Shown: one piece after another, positions 1 to 9,425 of the stretch
Layout of the letters: each line of letters begins with the position of its first letter
Numbering within the stretch: position 1 is the first letter of the stretch
NCBI GenBank assembly: GCA_035294305.1
Contig: DATGLD010000041.1
Coordinates: 62,001 to 126,000 of the forward strand
DNA from: DASRBN01 sp035294305
GTDB lineage: Bacteria > Chloroflexota > Ktedonobacteria > Ktedonobacterales > Ktedonobacteraceae
Reading direction: 5' to 3'
DNA: 64,000 nt
Position numbers and translations under genes: made by a program
Notes under the pieces: generated by a model
The model's input: only the letters and a program-made list of their open reading frames with translations
Told to the model about the DNA's origin: nothing
Databases searched by the model: none

Positions 1-900
1 CGCCCGGATTATTTCAGCATGGTGAATGGACGACAGGTGGATTTTAGTGAGGATTATTACCGGCCATTCGCCAATCGTTTCGCACGCGCGATACACTCGG
101 CCCATCCAGGGGCGCTGATCTTTCTCGAGTGTGAGATCAACCACCAACCACCTTATTGGAGGCCGGAGGATGGGCCAGGAATCGTTTACGCTCCGCACTG
201 GTACGATGCATTCGTACTGTTCATGAAGCAGTTCTCGCCATGGGTCGGCTTCGATATATTTACCAGGAAGCTGGTCTTCGGGCCACGCCGCATTCGCAGA
301 TCATTCGCAGAGCAATTAGCGATGTTCAAGCGGCAGTCGGCAGAATTCCTGGGTAGCGCGCCTGTGCTTATTGGTGAGATTGGTATCCCATTCGACCTGG
401 ATAACAAGAAAGCGTATCGCTGTGGTGATTTTAGCAAGCAGATACGAGCGATGGATCGAACCATGCGCGCATTGGAGGATACGCTGCTGAGTTGCACGCT
501 GTGGAACTATACAGCGGACAACACGAACCAGTATGGTGACCAATGGAACGACGAAGACCTCTCGATCTTCAGTCGCGATCAGCAAATGCATCCGCAGGAT
601 ATGCATTCGGGCGGGCGAGCGCTACAGGCGGTGGTGCGGCCATACGCGCGATCGGTGGCGGGCGAGCCACTGCGCATGACTTTTGACATAGATCGCAAGA
701 TGTTCGTGTTCGAGTTTCGCCATGATGCCTCGATTAGCGCGCCGACCGTGTTGTTCGTGCCCAATTACCAGTATCCGCGAGGATACAGAGTCGAGGTCTC
801 GGACGGCAGTTATGAGATAGACCGCGAGCGGCAGGTAGTAGCATATTGTCATACAGAGACAAGGGAGATACATAGGATTCGGGTGACCAAGCCCTATTAA
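1..900 (+). CDS. Glycoside hydrolase family 5 protein, C-terminal part (5' end outside window)
   Basis: The reading frame is open from base 1, so the ATG at 19 is internal and the gene starts upstream of the window. About 299 residues are visible. The motif LIGEIGIPFDL carries the Glu expected as nucleophile of clan GH-A enzymes, and the TLWNYTADNTNQYGDQWNDE segment resembles the end of the barrel in endoglycoceramidase-like GH5 proteins. A beta-rich tail of about 80 residues follows, as in endoglycoceramidases. The family hydrolyses beta-glycosidic bonds in glycans or glycolipids; the substrate cannot be read from this fragment, and the acid/base region and any signal peptide lie outside. 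I am fairly sure of the family and unsure of specificity. Confidence 0.75.
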   Translation, partial: RPDYFSMVNGRQVDFSEDYYRPFANRFARAIHSAHPGALIFLECEINHQPPYWRPEDGPGIVYAPHWYDAFVLFMKQFSPWVGFDIFTRKLVFGPRRIRRSFAEQLAMFKRQSAEFLGSAPVLIGEIGIPFDLDNKKAYRCGDFSKQIRAMDRTMRALEDTLLSCTLWNYTADNTNQYGDQWNDEDLSIFSRDQQMHPQDMHSGGRALQAVVRPYARSVAGEPLRMTFDIDRKMFVFEFRHDASISAPTVLFVPNYQYPRGYRVEVSDGSYEIDRERQVVAYCHTETREIHRIRVTKPY

Positions 901-1213
901 AAGTTCCCTTGTGAAACCGTGCCAGCGGTAGATTATCCCGAGGGTGGCAAAGATGAGCGCGATACCCCTGCCACTATGAAGGCGAGTGGGGTGCCGTCCA
1001 GGTCGGCCAGATCACCGGCCAGCAACGCACCAGACAAACTGGCGCCTGAGGAATTTAGCTGTAAAGCCCGGCCACGCGCCCTTGCAGGTAGCGAGGGGTG
1101 GCAAGCTGCGCGATGGCGTTTGGCAACTCCTCAAGTCCAACCATCTGGAAACGGATACTCAGAAACTCTTGCCCTGGAATGATGTGGCAAGGCATCGAAG
1201 CAAAGAGACTCAT
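901..1213 (-). pseudogene. Decayed remnants of minus-strand genes (MFS-like tail and a 52-codon fragment)
   Basis: This gap holds no intact plus-strand gene. On the minus strand, positions 1046 to about 965 translate to a hydrophobic stretch containing SGALLAGDLADLDGTPLAF. After a one-base shift at a G run, positions 964-901 continue as IALIFATLGIIYRWHGF. Together they resemble the last membrane helix of a major facilitator transporter broken by a frameshift. Just upstream on the same strand, 1213-1055 is an ATG-to-TAA frame of 52 codons ending in LATPRYLQGRVAGLYS, which looks like the C-terminus of a longer enzyme; I do not recognise the family. Both calls rest on reading by eye. Confidence 0.3.
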
Positions 1214-1239
1214 TACGCCCCCATTTCTCTCCGGTGTTC

Positions 1240-1245
1240 TATAAT
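1240..1245 (+). promoter_or_regulatory. Candidate -10 box for the DNA ligase gene
   Basis: A perfect TATAAT hexamer lies about 65 bases before the ligase start. No good -35 hexamer sits 16-18 bases upstream, so the call is weak. Confidence 0.3.
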
Positions 1246-1309
1246 ACGGTTGGATGTGCCGGTGCAGGGCCGGAACAAGAGTATGAGGCTCTTATGCATG
1301 GAGGAACCC

Positions 1310-3055
1310 GTGGAATTTGCTGAACTTGCGCGCTATTTTGAAAAGCTGGACGGAACAAGCTCGCGGCTTGCTATGATAGAGATTTTATCGGAACTTTTTA
1401 CCTCTATAGAGCGCCCCGAGGAGGTAGAAAAGGTCTGCTACCTGGTGCAAGGAAGAGTCGCCCCTTTTTTTGAGGCGCTTGAGATTGGCATGGCGGAGAA
1501 AACCGTTGCCAGGTCAATAGCGGATGCATATAACACGAAACTCGAACATGTCCTGGCACTTTATGCGAGGCTAGGCGACCTGGGGCTGGTTGCAGAAGAG
1601 GTTAGTGCGGAAGTAAAGATCGCGCCGCGTGTCCTGGCGGTGGACGATGTCTTCGAGGTCTTGAAAACCATCGCGCAAACATCGGGCAAGGGAGCCGTAG
1701 AAAGGCGTATTGCGCTGCTTGCTGCCCTGCTCAAGCAGGTGCACGGTGTGTCCGCCAGGTATGTCATCAGGATTCCCCTCGGAAATTTGCGGCTCGGCAT
1801 TGGCGACTCGACCATACTCGATGCGCTGGCAAGGGCTAAATTCCACGATACGTCATATCGCAAACTACTGGAGGCCGCTTACAACAAAACATCCGATCTT
1901 GGGGGAATCGCCAGCACGTTATGGCAACATTCCAACCCGGAAGAGGCGCGGCGAGCGATTGAAGGCTTAGATATCCAGGTAGGTAAGCCCATCCGCTCGG
2001 AGCTTGCGGAACGCCTGCCCGACGCCGAAACCATCATCGCCAGAATGGGTACGGTAGATGCGCAATACAAATATGACGGATTTCGCACCCAGATTCATAA
2101 AAACGGGCAGGACGTCTTTATCTTCTCGCGCAACCTGGAGAACATGTCGCATATGTTTCCAGAAATCATCTCAGGGGTACGCGAGCAGGTACAGGCTCAG
2201 AGCGCCATACTCGATGCGGAAGCCCTCGCCTACAATCCGGCATCGGAAGAATTCCTGCCATTTCAGGAGACAACACGCAGGCGGCGCAAACATAACATCG
2301 AAGCGCTGGCCGAGCAAATGCCGCTCAAAGCCTTTGTCTTTGATATTCTCTATAAAGATGGCGTGTCGCTTCTGGAAAAGCCCCTGAGCGAACGTATGAA
2401 AATTCTCGCCGCGACCATTTCGCCCGGCGATATCCTTATGCCCACCGAGAATCATATCATCAGCGATGCTCATACGCTCACACTCTTCTTCGACGAGGCT
2501 ATCAGCAAAGGTCTGGAAGGTGTGGTGGTCAAGAAGCCGGAAAGCACTTATGAAGCGGGCGCGAGAAATTTCAATTGGGTCAAACTCAAGCGGCATTCCG
2601 CCGGAGCCTTGCAGGACACCATCGACTGCGTCCTGCTTGGTTACATTTTCGGTAGGGGTAAACGCGCAGTAGTGGGTGTGGGCGCGCTGCTGGTTGGCGT
2701 CTATGACCCGGATCAGGACATGTTCGTCACCGTGACAAAAATTGGCACCGGCTTAAGCGATGAAGAATGGCGCAGTATTCGAGAGCGTACGAAAGACCTG
2801 GTGGTTGATGCCAAACCGGCCCGCGTCTCATCGCTGATCGAGCCGACCGTCTGGCTTGAGCCGCGCATCGTTGTCGAGGTGCTGGCCGATGAAATTACGC
2901 GTTCGCCCATTCACACCGCCGGTAAAACAGGCGATCAACCCGGCTACGCGCTGCGCTTCCCCAGGCTTGTCTCATTTCGCGAGCAGGATAAAAGGCCAGA
3001 GGATGCAACAACGGTGAAAGAACTGATCGAGATGTATGAAAATCAGGGGAAGTAG
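1310..3055 (+). CDS. lig: ATP-dependent DNA ligase
   Basis: The predicted protein of 581 residues seals nicks in duplex DNA using ATP. The adenylation motif KYDGFR places the AMP-accepting Lys at about residue 254. It is preceded by an all-helical N-terminal DNA-binding domain and followed by the EGVVVKKPES region (motif IV) and a C-terminal OB-fold with the VKLKR motif V. Length and order match archaeal-type ATP ligases, which also occur in Chloroflexota beside the NAD-dependent LigA. I chose GTG at 1310 because GGAGG lies five bases upstream and the protein then begins MEFAELARYFEKL, typical for the family. In-frame ATGs at 1284 and 1294 are possible but less well placed. It stands alone, next to tRNA-Arg. 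Confidence 0.9.
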   Translation: MEFAELARYFEKLDGTSSRLAMIEILSELFTSIERPEEVEKVCYLVQGRVAPFFEALEIGMAEKTVARSIADAYNTKLEHVLALYARLGDLGLVAEEVSAEVKIAPRVLAVDDVFEVLKTIAQTSGKGAVERRIALLAALLKQVHGVSARYVIRIPLGNLRLGIGDSTILDALARAKFHDTSYRKLLEAAYNKTSDLGGIASTLWQHSNPEEARRAIEGLDIQVGKPIRSELAERLPDAETIIARMGTVDAQYKYDGFRTQIHKNGQDVFIFSRNLENMSHMFPEIISGVREQVQAQSAILDAEALAYNPASEEFLPFQETTRRRRKHNIEALAEQMPLKAFVFDILYKDGVSLLEKPLSERMKILAATISPGDILMPTENHIISDAHTLTLFFDEAISKGLEGVVVKKPESTYEAGARNFNWVKLKRHSAGALQDTIDCVLLGYIFGRGKRAVVGVGALLVGVYDPDQDMFVTVTKIGTGLSDEEWRSIRERTKDLVVDAKPARVSSLIEPTVWLEPRIVVEVLADEITRSPIHTAGKTGDQPGYALRFPRLVSFREQDKRPEDATTVKELIEMYENQGK

Positions 3056-3110
3056 TGGAGCGTGGCCCGTTGGCTTTCACAGTTTTAATAGCCAAAGACT
3101 AATAAAATAG

Positions 3111-3183
3111 CGCACCCAGAGGGATTCGAACCCCCGACACCTAGTTCCGAAGACTAGTGCTCTATCCGCTGAGCTATGGGTGC
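3111..3183 (-). tRNA. tRNA-Arg (anticodon UCG)
   Basis: The reverse complement folds into a full cloverleaf of 73 bases: a 7-bp acceptor stem (GCACCCA with TGGGTGC), D arm GCTC/GAGC, a 5-bp anticodon stem CTAGT/ACTAG around the loop CTTCGGA, and a T arm with loop TTCGAAT. The anticodon TCG reads CGA, hence arginine. The discriminator is G and CCA is not encoded. It lies between the ligase gene and the end of the FHA-ABC gene. Confidence 0.96.
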
Positions 3184-3351
3184 ATCGCTAGAATTATATC
3201 ACCGCTGTCAACTTCAATTCACGCAGGCGCGCTGTGGCCAGGGCGATTCAAAAGTGACATCTGAGGGGTTCCTGTTGATGCAGGATGGACCCTTGCGGGC
3301 GTTTGCGTTTTATAACCATGGCTTAATAGTGCCATGCAGAGCTATGAAAAA

Positions 3352-6300
3352 TCAAGCTCTGCTATCCTTACGCTTCAGGAAGATGCCGATCACAAATGCC
3401 AGCACGATGCTGATTGCGGCCAGGGCAATCCATGAGAGGACGAGGCGATGTATAGCATCGGCCTGGCTATAAATGGAGTAGAGCGTGCTGTGATAGGTGG
3501 GATCATTGCCGAACAGGTGGTCGCCACCGATCTTGTCAGCATGCAGGCCGATAGATGTGCCTAACGCGGCCATGGCCCAGCGCGTGGGGAAAACGACGGC
3601 GAGTACCTGCGTGACCCAGTCTTTTAGCGGGATGATGGCGCCCGAAAAGATGACCTGCGGAATAAGAATGATGGGCACAAAACTGATGGCGCGGTCATTG
3701 TTGGGCGCGATGGCCGAGATGGTGAGGCCGATCATCAATCCGGCGAGCGATGTGAGGCAGAGCGTGATGTAGGTTTCCAGCAGCGGCGGCAGCAGGACGC
3801 CTTGCTGCAACGGCTCGCCCAGTTGCACGACTCCGACGAGGGTCGCGCTCTGAAACAGGCACAGGACGCCGAGTACAGCGATTTTGGAGAACATGTAGGG
3901 CAGGATACCCAGGTTGACAGTGCGCTCGCGTTTGTAAATGGCCGATTCTTTGACGATCTCGCGCGCCCCATTGATGCAACCGAAGAGGACGGTGGCGAAG
4001 GCCATAATGAAAAGCACTTTTTGCGCATCGGAACCGGGGCCTGGTAAGATGAAGTCCTGCAATGCCTGGTTCGGGCCACCCTTGCTGGCGGCAAATGCCT
4101 GCCCGCTGGGATTATTTTTCAGAAAGGCGAGCACTTGCGAACAATCTACCTGGTCAGTTGAATTGGCCTGTGGAAGCGCGAGTGGGCCGCTAGAGGTCAG
4201 TATCGAGGTGCGGCATTGCACGAGAGTATTGGCATTGAAGACACCGGTGCCAATTTCAAAACGCACCATCAATACAAGCATGATGGCGATTACCGGCGCT
4301 TGCAGCAGGAGAATAAGCAGGTTGCCGGTATCATTTTTGAGCAATTCCAGGTAGCGCCTCGATAGCAGGCCAAACTGCGAGAAAGCATTGCCGCGTTTAG
4401 GACGCTTCAGGCCGTCTTTGCTGGATGGCGGCTGTGGTTGGCGCTGCCGAGCGATTTTTAAAGGCTGAGCAACGTAGCTTTGATAATCTGGTGAGGCGCG
4501 GAAACGGGCCTCGGCCTGTACGGGAATATCGGGTTGCTCCTTTGTCGGTTCGAGCGTACTATAAATTTCGGCGAAGTCGGTCTTGTCGAAGTAGACTTTG
4601 GCCTCATTTGGCGGGCCGAAGTAGGCAAGACGACCGCCCTGCGCCAGGAAGCAGACGTAATCGCAGGCGTTGATGTTGTTGGTGGCGTGAGTGACGAGGA
4701 TGATGGTGCGGCCCTGATCGGCGAGACGGCGCAGCAGGGCCATCATTTTGCGATCCAGGCCGGGGTCGAGGCCCGAGGTGGGTTCATCCAGGAAGAAGAT
4801 GCTGGGATTTGCCAACAATTCGAGGGCGATGGAGACGCGCTTGCGTTGACCGCCTGAGAGCTTGCTGACCAGCAGGCTGCGGCGTTCGGTCATCTCCACG
4901 TCTTCGAGGACTTCATTGATACGCTTGTCGATCTGCTCCTGTGTGAAGTCGCCGGGCAACCTCAACCTGGCGGCATAGTAAAGGGCACGCTCGACGGTGA
5001 GTTCACGGTGTACGATGTCATCCTGCGGCACGTAGCCGAGCTGGGTGCTGAAAGCGGCAAGGTTGCGATAGTAATCGACGCCGTTGTACAAGACGGTTCC
5101 TTCTTGCGCCGGGCGCAGGCCGTTCAGGGCATCCATCAGCGTAGATTTACCGGCGCCAGACCCACCTACCAGGGCGACGAACTTGCGAGGCGGGATGACC
5201 AGTGAGATGTCATTGAGCAGGATGATATGGTTGTTGCCAAGCTTTCTGAGGCCCAGCGCGTCGATACGAATGTGGCTGCTCTCGTCGTACTGGCGCAGTT
5301 CGGTGCCGGTAAAAGTAAGTCGATAGGGGCCAATGCGAATCTCGTCGCCAGCGCGCAGCACCTGATTTGTGGCAAGCTGGCCGTTGACATAGACATGGTT
5401 GGTGCTGTTGGTATCAATAATGCGATAGCTGCCCTCAACATTTTCAAGAACGGCATGATGGGATGAGACCTGTGGATGGTCGAGTACAATAGTATTGTTC
5501 GGGATACGTCCAATGGTGAGCTTGGGTGCAGTTAAAGGGACAGGCGGCAATTCGGGCAGCGTTTCTGTGGCCACGCCAGCGCCATCATCGTAGGTGAGTG
5601 TAATCATTGTTCCATGTTCATCACCAATGCGGAAAATATCGCCTTTCACCAGTACTTTGCGGAATGGCTGGTCTCCGCGGATACGCTGCCCGTGATACCA
5701 CAGGCCATTGAGGGTTTTCCCACGCGAGGGATGGGGATGGATAAAAACGAAATGATCTCCCTCGCGCACAACCTGGGCATGATGGGCAGAAACGATAGAC
5801 TCGGCAATCACGATATCGTTCTCGCTGTCACGCCCAATGTCGATAACCGGCTTGGGTAAAAGGTGAACTTTTACCTCGCTGTGAATATTGCTACTCACCG
5901 TTAGTGAAGGTATGCCGATTGAAGAGAGGGAGGCAAGCACTGTTCCTGAAGGAGAGGCAACGGATGACGTTGTGGCCGGTGTTTCCGGTTTCACTGATGC
6001 CGGCCCACCGGCCATGGCACGGGCCGGAGCTGGTTGCAATAGCGGCTGCGAAGCAGGCGGTGGCGTAACTTCAAGTGTGGGCTGCCGGATAAGGAAGACA
6101 AAGCTCACATATCTACCAAGGCTCACAACGCTGTTATGCTTGAGTATACCGCGAGGTACGCGCTGTTGATCGATGGTGATGAAATTCGTTGACGAAAGAT
6201 TTTCAATCGTCCAGGCACTATCTTGCCAGCGAATAGATGCATGTTGCCGGGAGACATGCTCATCAAGCACGACAATATCATTCTGCACATCGCGGCCAAT

Positions 6301-6399
6301 GCTGGTGACCGGTTTTGAAATAACAAAGGCTTTTTCAGCGAGCGGACCGGTGAGAAACCGGATAGCTACCTGACCGGCTTGTTTCTCTTCTCCTACCAT
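3352..6399 (-). CDS. Triple-FHA-domain ABC transporter (ATPase fused to ABC-2 permease)
   Basis: A 1015-residue fusion. Three forkhead-associated domains lie near residues 15-105, 175-270 and 285-365, each with a GR..(N)DIV / S..H core that binds phosphothreonine. An ABCG-type ATPase follows: Walker A GGSGAGKS at 412-419, signature LSGGQRKR at 514-521, Walker B FFLDEPTSGLD near 535. The C-terminal third (about 680-1010) is an ABC-2 permease with about six membrane helices. SD AGGAG precedes the ATG at 6399. The gene starts 30 bases after the stop of a Ser/Thr kinase gene, so the two are probably co-transcribed and the FHA domains may read kinase-made phosphothreonines. Substrate unknown. Confidence 0.92.
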   Translation of the reverse strand: MVGEEKQAGQVAIRFLTGPLAEKAFVISKPVTSIGRDVQNDIVVLDEHVSRQHASIRWQDSAWTIENLSSTNFITIDQQRVPRGILKHNSVVSLGRYVSFVFLIRQPTLEVTPPPASQPLLQPAPARAMAGGPASVKPETPATTSSVASPSGTVLASLSSIGIPSLTVSSNIHSEVKVHLLPKPVIDIGRDSENDIVIAESIVSAHHAQVVREGDHFVFIHPHPSRGKTLNGLWYHGQRIRGDQPFRKVLVKGDIFRIGDEHGTMITLTYDDGAGVATETLPELPPVPLTAPKLTIGRIPNNTIVLDHPQVSSHHAVLENVEGSYRIIDTNSTNHVYVNGQLATNQVLRAGDEIRIGPYRLTFTGTELRQYDESSHIRIDALGLRKLGNNHIILLNDISLVIPPRKFVALVGGSGAGKSTLMDALNGLRPAQEGTVLYNGVDYYRNLAAFSTQLGYVPQDDIVHRELTVERALYYAARLRLPGDFTQEQIDKRINEVLEDVEMTERRSLLVSKLSGGQRKRVSIALELLANPSIFFLDEPTSGLDPGLDRKMMALLRRLADQGRTIILVTHATNNINACDYVCFLAQGGRLAYFGPPNEAKVYFDKTDFAEIYSTLEPTKEQPDIPVQAEARFRASPDYQSYVAQPLKIARQRQPQPPSSKDGLKRPKRGNAFSQFGLLSRRYLELLKNDTGNLLILLLQAPVIAIMLVLMVRFEIGTGVFNANTLVQCRTSILTSSGPLALPQANSTDQVDCSQVLAFLKNNPSGQAFAASKGGPNQALQDFILPGPGSDAQKVLFIMAFATVLFGCINGAREIVKESAIYKRERTVNLGILPYMFSKIAVLGVLCLFQSATLVGVVQLGEPLQQGVLLPPLLETYITLCLTSLAGLMIGLTISAIAPNNDRAISFVPIILIPQVIFSGAIIPLKDWVTQVLAVVFPTRWAMAALGTSIGLHADKIGGDHLFGNDPTYHSTLYSIYSQADAIHRLVLSWIALAAISIVLAFVIGIFLKRKDSRA

Positions 6400-6429
6400 G
6401 AACTATCTCTCCTGGAAACAAATTGTTCA

Positions 6430-8940
6430 TCATGATTTGTAGGGCATTACCTCAAAAGTTGCCATGCGCTGTATATCTGTATAAATTTGCGAGAAACCCT
6501 CCTGATTGCCAGACGAGGAATCATTGCGCCCCGTGAAAGCATAGGTAGACTGGGTTACCATATCGTTTAAGATTGGTGCGGAAGATGATTGAGCCAGGTG
6601 AGTGTCATCCATCTGCTCCAGCTCTATGGCATCATTGCGTACCTTCTCTAACCAGCTCTGCATGATGGTGATGGCCGTATCGATCCGGGCGGCGAGCTGG
6701 TGCTGAGACTGCGCGGCACCCGGTGAGGCAGCCACGCCATTCAAATGGAGTTGAATGTGATAAAGATAACCATCTGGATTTTGCCCGGCGTGCAATTCAA
6801 GCAATCCTATTTGAGCGAATGTCGTGTTCGCGGTGATGGGAGTGCCTGCCGGCACGTCCTGACCAACAAATTTGACGCCATCCAGGTAATCGAGAGCGCC
6901 TATGATTTGCTGGCGCGCGGCGGTATAATTCTGCGAGTTCCAATCTTTCTGCGCATTTCTGGCAAATTGCATGACCTTTTGAATATTTCGATAGGTCCAG
7001 ATGCTCAATCCGCCAGGCAGGTGATATGGTTCGAGTTCGGGGTCTTTTGCCAGCAGGTGGCGCAGGTGATCGAGCAGGCTATAGGTCTGTCCCTGGGCCG
7101 GGGTCTGAGGCATTTCGGCGTAGTAGCGCCATTTGCTGAGGTCGGGAGATGGCACGACAGGCGTTACTTCCGAGCTTTCTTCGGTAATGACAAAGCGGCT
7201 GGTGATAGCGAGCAGGTTGGTGTGGTTGCTATCGCCTTTATAGAGGTAATCGATATTGCCATGATTGACGGTGAGGGCGCCAAGAAAGACCGGCGGTTCC
7301 TCGCTCTGACTTAGATCTGGCAGCAACCAGGCGTAATAGCTTGTATTGGGCGGAGGCGCTGGAATGTTGTGCAGAGTGATCTGTAATTCGTCGTTACTGC
7401 CCTCGTTGGTGGTCTCATTTAGCTGGCCGGTGCTCATAAAGATGGCCTGTCCAACACTGGTACTGGTAGTGACCGGGTTGGTTGGACTGTGAGGCTTGAA
7501 GAGGAAAAAAGCACCCAGCCCTGATCCTGCGAGGATCACTACTAGCAATATAATCAGGCTGGGAATGATTCCGCGACGTTTGGACACGGGAGGCGGGGAT
7601 TGTACCGGCGCCGGTTCGAGTACCGGTGGCAGCGGCGTGGGCCCATATATACCTGCAGGCTGCTGATTGCTAGATGGCCTGGCTCTCTGGAATGGTGTAT
7701 TGGGAGATGAGTCTACGTGAGATGGACCCACCCCCTGCGCATGAGCTCCCAGGCCGGCGTCGCTGTTCACTTGCCCGTTCAAATTTCCGGCGGAATCTGA
7801 TGAATTGACCGCTAGATTCTGATAGGCGGGTTTTATGGGCTCCATCCTGGCTGGCGGGCTATATTGGGTGACCGCGGTTGCGTTATCTGGAGATGCAGGT
7901 GGCCTTTGAGCGGATTTATCACTTCCGGGGCTGGTGATCTGATTTCCGGGCGAGGAAGGCGTTTTATCTGCTGCCGGGGTGGAGATGACGGTCTGGTCGG
8001 TTGATAGGTTTGTGCCGCCCGACCTGGAGATCGCGCGCTTTAAGTCATCGGGAAGAGCAATATCGAAAGTAGCAGCAACGTCCGCAATCAAGGTGGCGGC
8101 GCTGGAATAGCGTTCCTGGGGGTTTTTGGCCATGCTTTTGCGCAAGACGTTTGAAAGCGCGGGGGGTAAATCGGGATTAAGCTTGTACGGCTCGACGGGC
8201 GTGCCTGTGAGGTGTTGCATCATAATGGCGGTGACACTCTCACCTCTGAAAGGTGGCGTACCTGTGAATATCTCGTAGAGCATGACACCTAGCGCGTAGA
8301 GATCGGTCTGCGGGCTGACAGGAGCGTTTTGCACCTGTTCAGGCGAGATGTAGAGAGGGGTACCCATGACAGAGTTGGTAAGTGTCTGGCCCGCTATGCC
8401 CAGGACTTTGGCAAGGCCGAAATCGGTAAGCATAGGTTCGCCCATGGGGTTGTATGCAGTGTTGCGCGAATCGAGCAGGATATTGGCCGGTTTGATATCG
8501 CGGTGAATCATGCCTTGCCGGTGAGCGTAATCAATGGCCAGGCTGATGGGGGTAAAAAGGCGAATGATGTCATCGGCGCGAGGAATATGCCCCTGGCGCG
8601 AGGTACCGCGAATATAATCGGCGAGAGTGGGGCCGGGAATATACTCCATAATCATGTAGGCGATTGCTTCTGACCCTGGACTTCCCGCCGGACTGCTCTC
8701 AGAGCTATAGAAGTCATGGATCTGGACGATGTTGGGGTGACGCAAGGAGGCGACGACCTGCGCTTCACGCGTAAAACGGATGACGAAATTGGGGTCTTCG
8801 CGCAAATTAGCCTGGAGTAGCTTGATGGCAACGTAACGCTGCAATTGCGTATCCAGGGCTTTCCATACTTCGGCCATCCCACCTCTTCCCAGCCGTTCCT
8901 GTAGCTCATATTTACCAAGGCGGCGTGGCATAATGCTCAT
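6430..8940 (-). CDS. Membrane-anchored serine/threonine protein kinase
   Basis: 836 residues. The kinase domain spans about residues 10-275: glycine loop GRGGMAEVW, catalytic VAIK Lys40, HRDIKPAN at 146-153, DFG at 173-175. A long Pro/Ser/Thr-rich linker (about 310-450) leads to one membrane helix near 455-485, placing the last 350 residues outside. That outer part is not PASTA; its first 130 residues recall the anti-sigma-K-factor type fold, which I offer only as a guess. Such Hanks-type kinases phosphorylate Thr in cytoplasmic partners, and the FHA-ABC transporter gene directly downstream is the obvious candidate. The ATG at 8940 has no strong SD; a second ATG three codons later is possible. 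Confidence 0.92.
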   Translation of the reverse strand: MSIMPRRLGKYELQERLGRGGMAEVWKALDTQLQRYVAIKLLQANLREDPNFVIRFTREAQVVASLRHPNIVQIHDFYSSESSPAGSPGSEAIAYMIMEYIPGPTLADYIRGTSRQGHIPRADDIIRLFTPISLAIDYAHRQGMIHRDIKPANILLDSRNTAYNPMGEPMLTDFGLAKVLGIAGQTLTNSVMGTPLYISPEQVQNAPVSPQTDLYALGVMLYEIFTGTPPFRGESVTAIMMQHLTGTPVEPYKLNPDLPPALSNVLRKSMAKNPQERYSSAATLIADVAATFDIALPDDLKRAISRSGGTNLSTDQTVISTPAADKTPSSPGNQITSPGSDKSAQRPPASPDNATAVTQYSPPARMEPIKPAYQNLAVNSSDSAGNLNGQVNSDAGLGAHAQGVGPSHVDSSPNTPFQRARPSSNQQPAGIYGPTPLPPVLEPAPVQSPPPVSKRRGIIPSLIILLVVILAGSGLGAFFLFKPHSPTNPVTTSTSVGQAIFMSTGQLNETTNEGSNDELQITLHNIPAPPPNTSYYAWLLPDLSQSEEPPVFLGALTVNHGNIDYLYKGDSNHTNLLAITSRFVITEESSEVTPVVPSPDLSKWRYYAEMPQTPAQGQTYSLLDHLRHLLAKDPELEPYHLPGGLSIWTYRNIQKVMQFARNAQKDWNSQNYTAARQQIIGALDYLDGVKFVGQDVPAGTPITANTTFAQIGLLELHAGQNPDGYLYHIQLHLNGVAASPGAAQSQHQLAARIDTAITIMQSWLEKVRNDAIELEQMDDTHLAQSSSAPILNDMVTQSTYAFTGRNDSSSGNQEGFSQIYTDIQRMATFEVMPYKS

Positions 8941-8972
8941 AAATAAGATAGCTTTCCAGTTATTGAGTCAGA

Positions 8973-9040
8973 ACAGGCACAAGGCGCTGCCCCTACATTT
9001 GTATACAAGGCAGGACAGGCACAAGTACTGTCCTTAACAG
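8973..9040. repeat. Two tandem family-B short palindromes
   Basis: Two copies of the unit ACAGGCACAAGGCGCTG(T/C)CCCTACA lie at 8973-8997 and 9012-9040 in the divergent gap between the kinase and rnz. Each can form a short stem (ACAGG..CCTGT type) around ACAAGG. The same unit recurs at many intergenic sites in this window. Confidence 0.6.
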
Positions 9041-9160
9041 AAGAGGTGAATTTTCCCGGCCAGGGCGCCTGCAAGGATATTCCTCTGCATTAGTATACAC
9101 CGTTGCACCCTCATGTCAATGCATGATCACAGGAACTCTCATCCTTATTTCTACTGCGTC

Positions 9161-9169
9161 TGATATAAT
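9161..9169 (+). promoter_or_regulatory. Extended -10 promoter element upstream of rnz
   Basis: TGATATAAT matches the extended -10 consensus TGnTATAAT exactly. It lies about 255 bases before the rnz ATG, so a transcript from here would carry a long leader containing repeat units. No good -35 is visible, which extended -10 promoters can tolerate. Confidence 0.45.
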
Positions 9170-9248
9170 GCCCTATGAGGAAGCTCATTATTATCTGTAA
9201 TATATTCTTTGCTAGAAAGCCTATGAGGGCGGGCGATCAGGGTAGAAT

Positions 9249-9360
9249 GGGATTCGTCCAGCACGTGGTACGCTCCTACAGAAAGGGAACAACCGCCTCA
9301 GCGAAGAAACCAGCGTGTTCTGCACCCCTGAGGTGGGCAGGTACCAGACCTGTCCCTACA
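9249..9360. repeat. Family-C and family-B palindromic units in the rnz leader
   Basis: 9249-9279 holds GGATTCGTCCAGCACGTGGT followed by CTCCTAC, a unit seen again at 58943. 9333-9360 holds GGGCAGGTACCAGACCTGTC followed by CCTACA, a family-B relative with a perfect GGTACC core. Both end in CTAC(A). Confidence 0.5.
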
Positions 9361-9425
9361 GAAGTTGCCCATGCGGTGGGAAGAATTTATCAGGTCTCTC
9401 GCCAACTGAAGTTAAGGGATCAAAA

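Noticed and set aside
919..1182. An 87-codon plus-strand ORF before the ligase
   Set aside because: No SD or motif; the opposite strand carries protein-like remnants in the same place.
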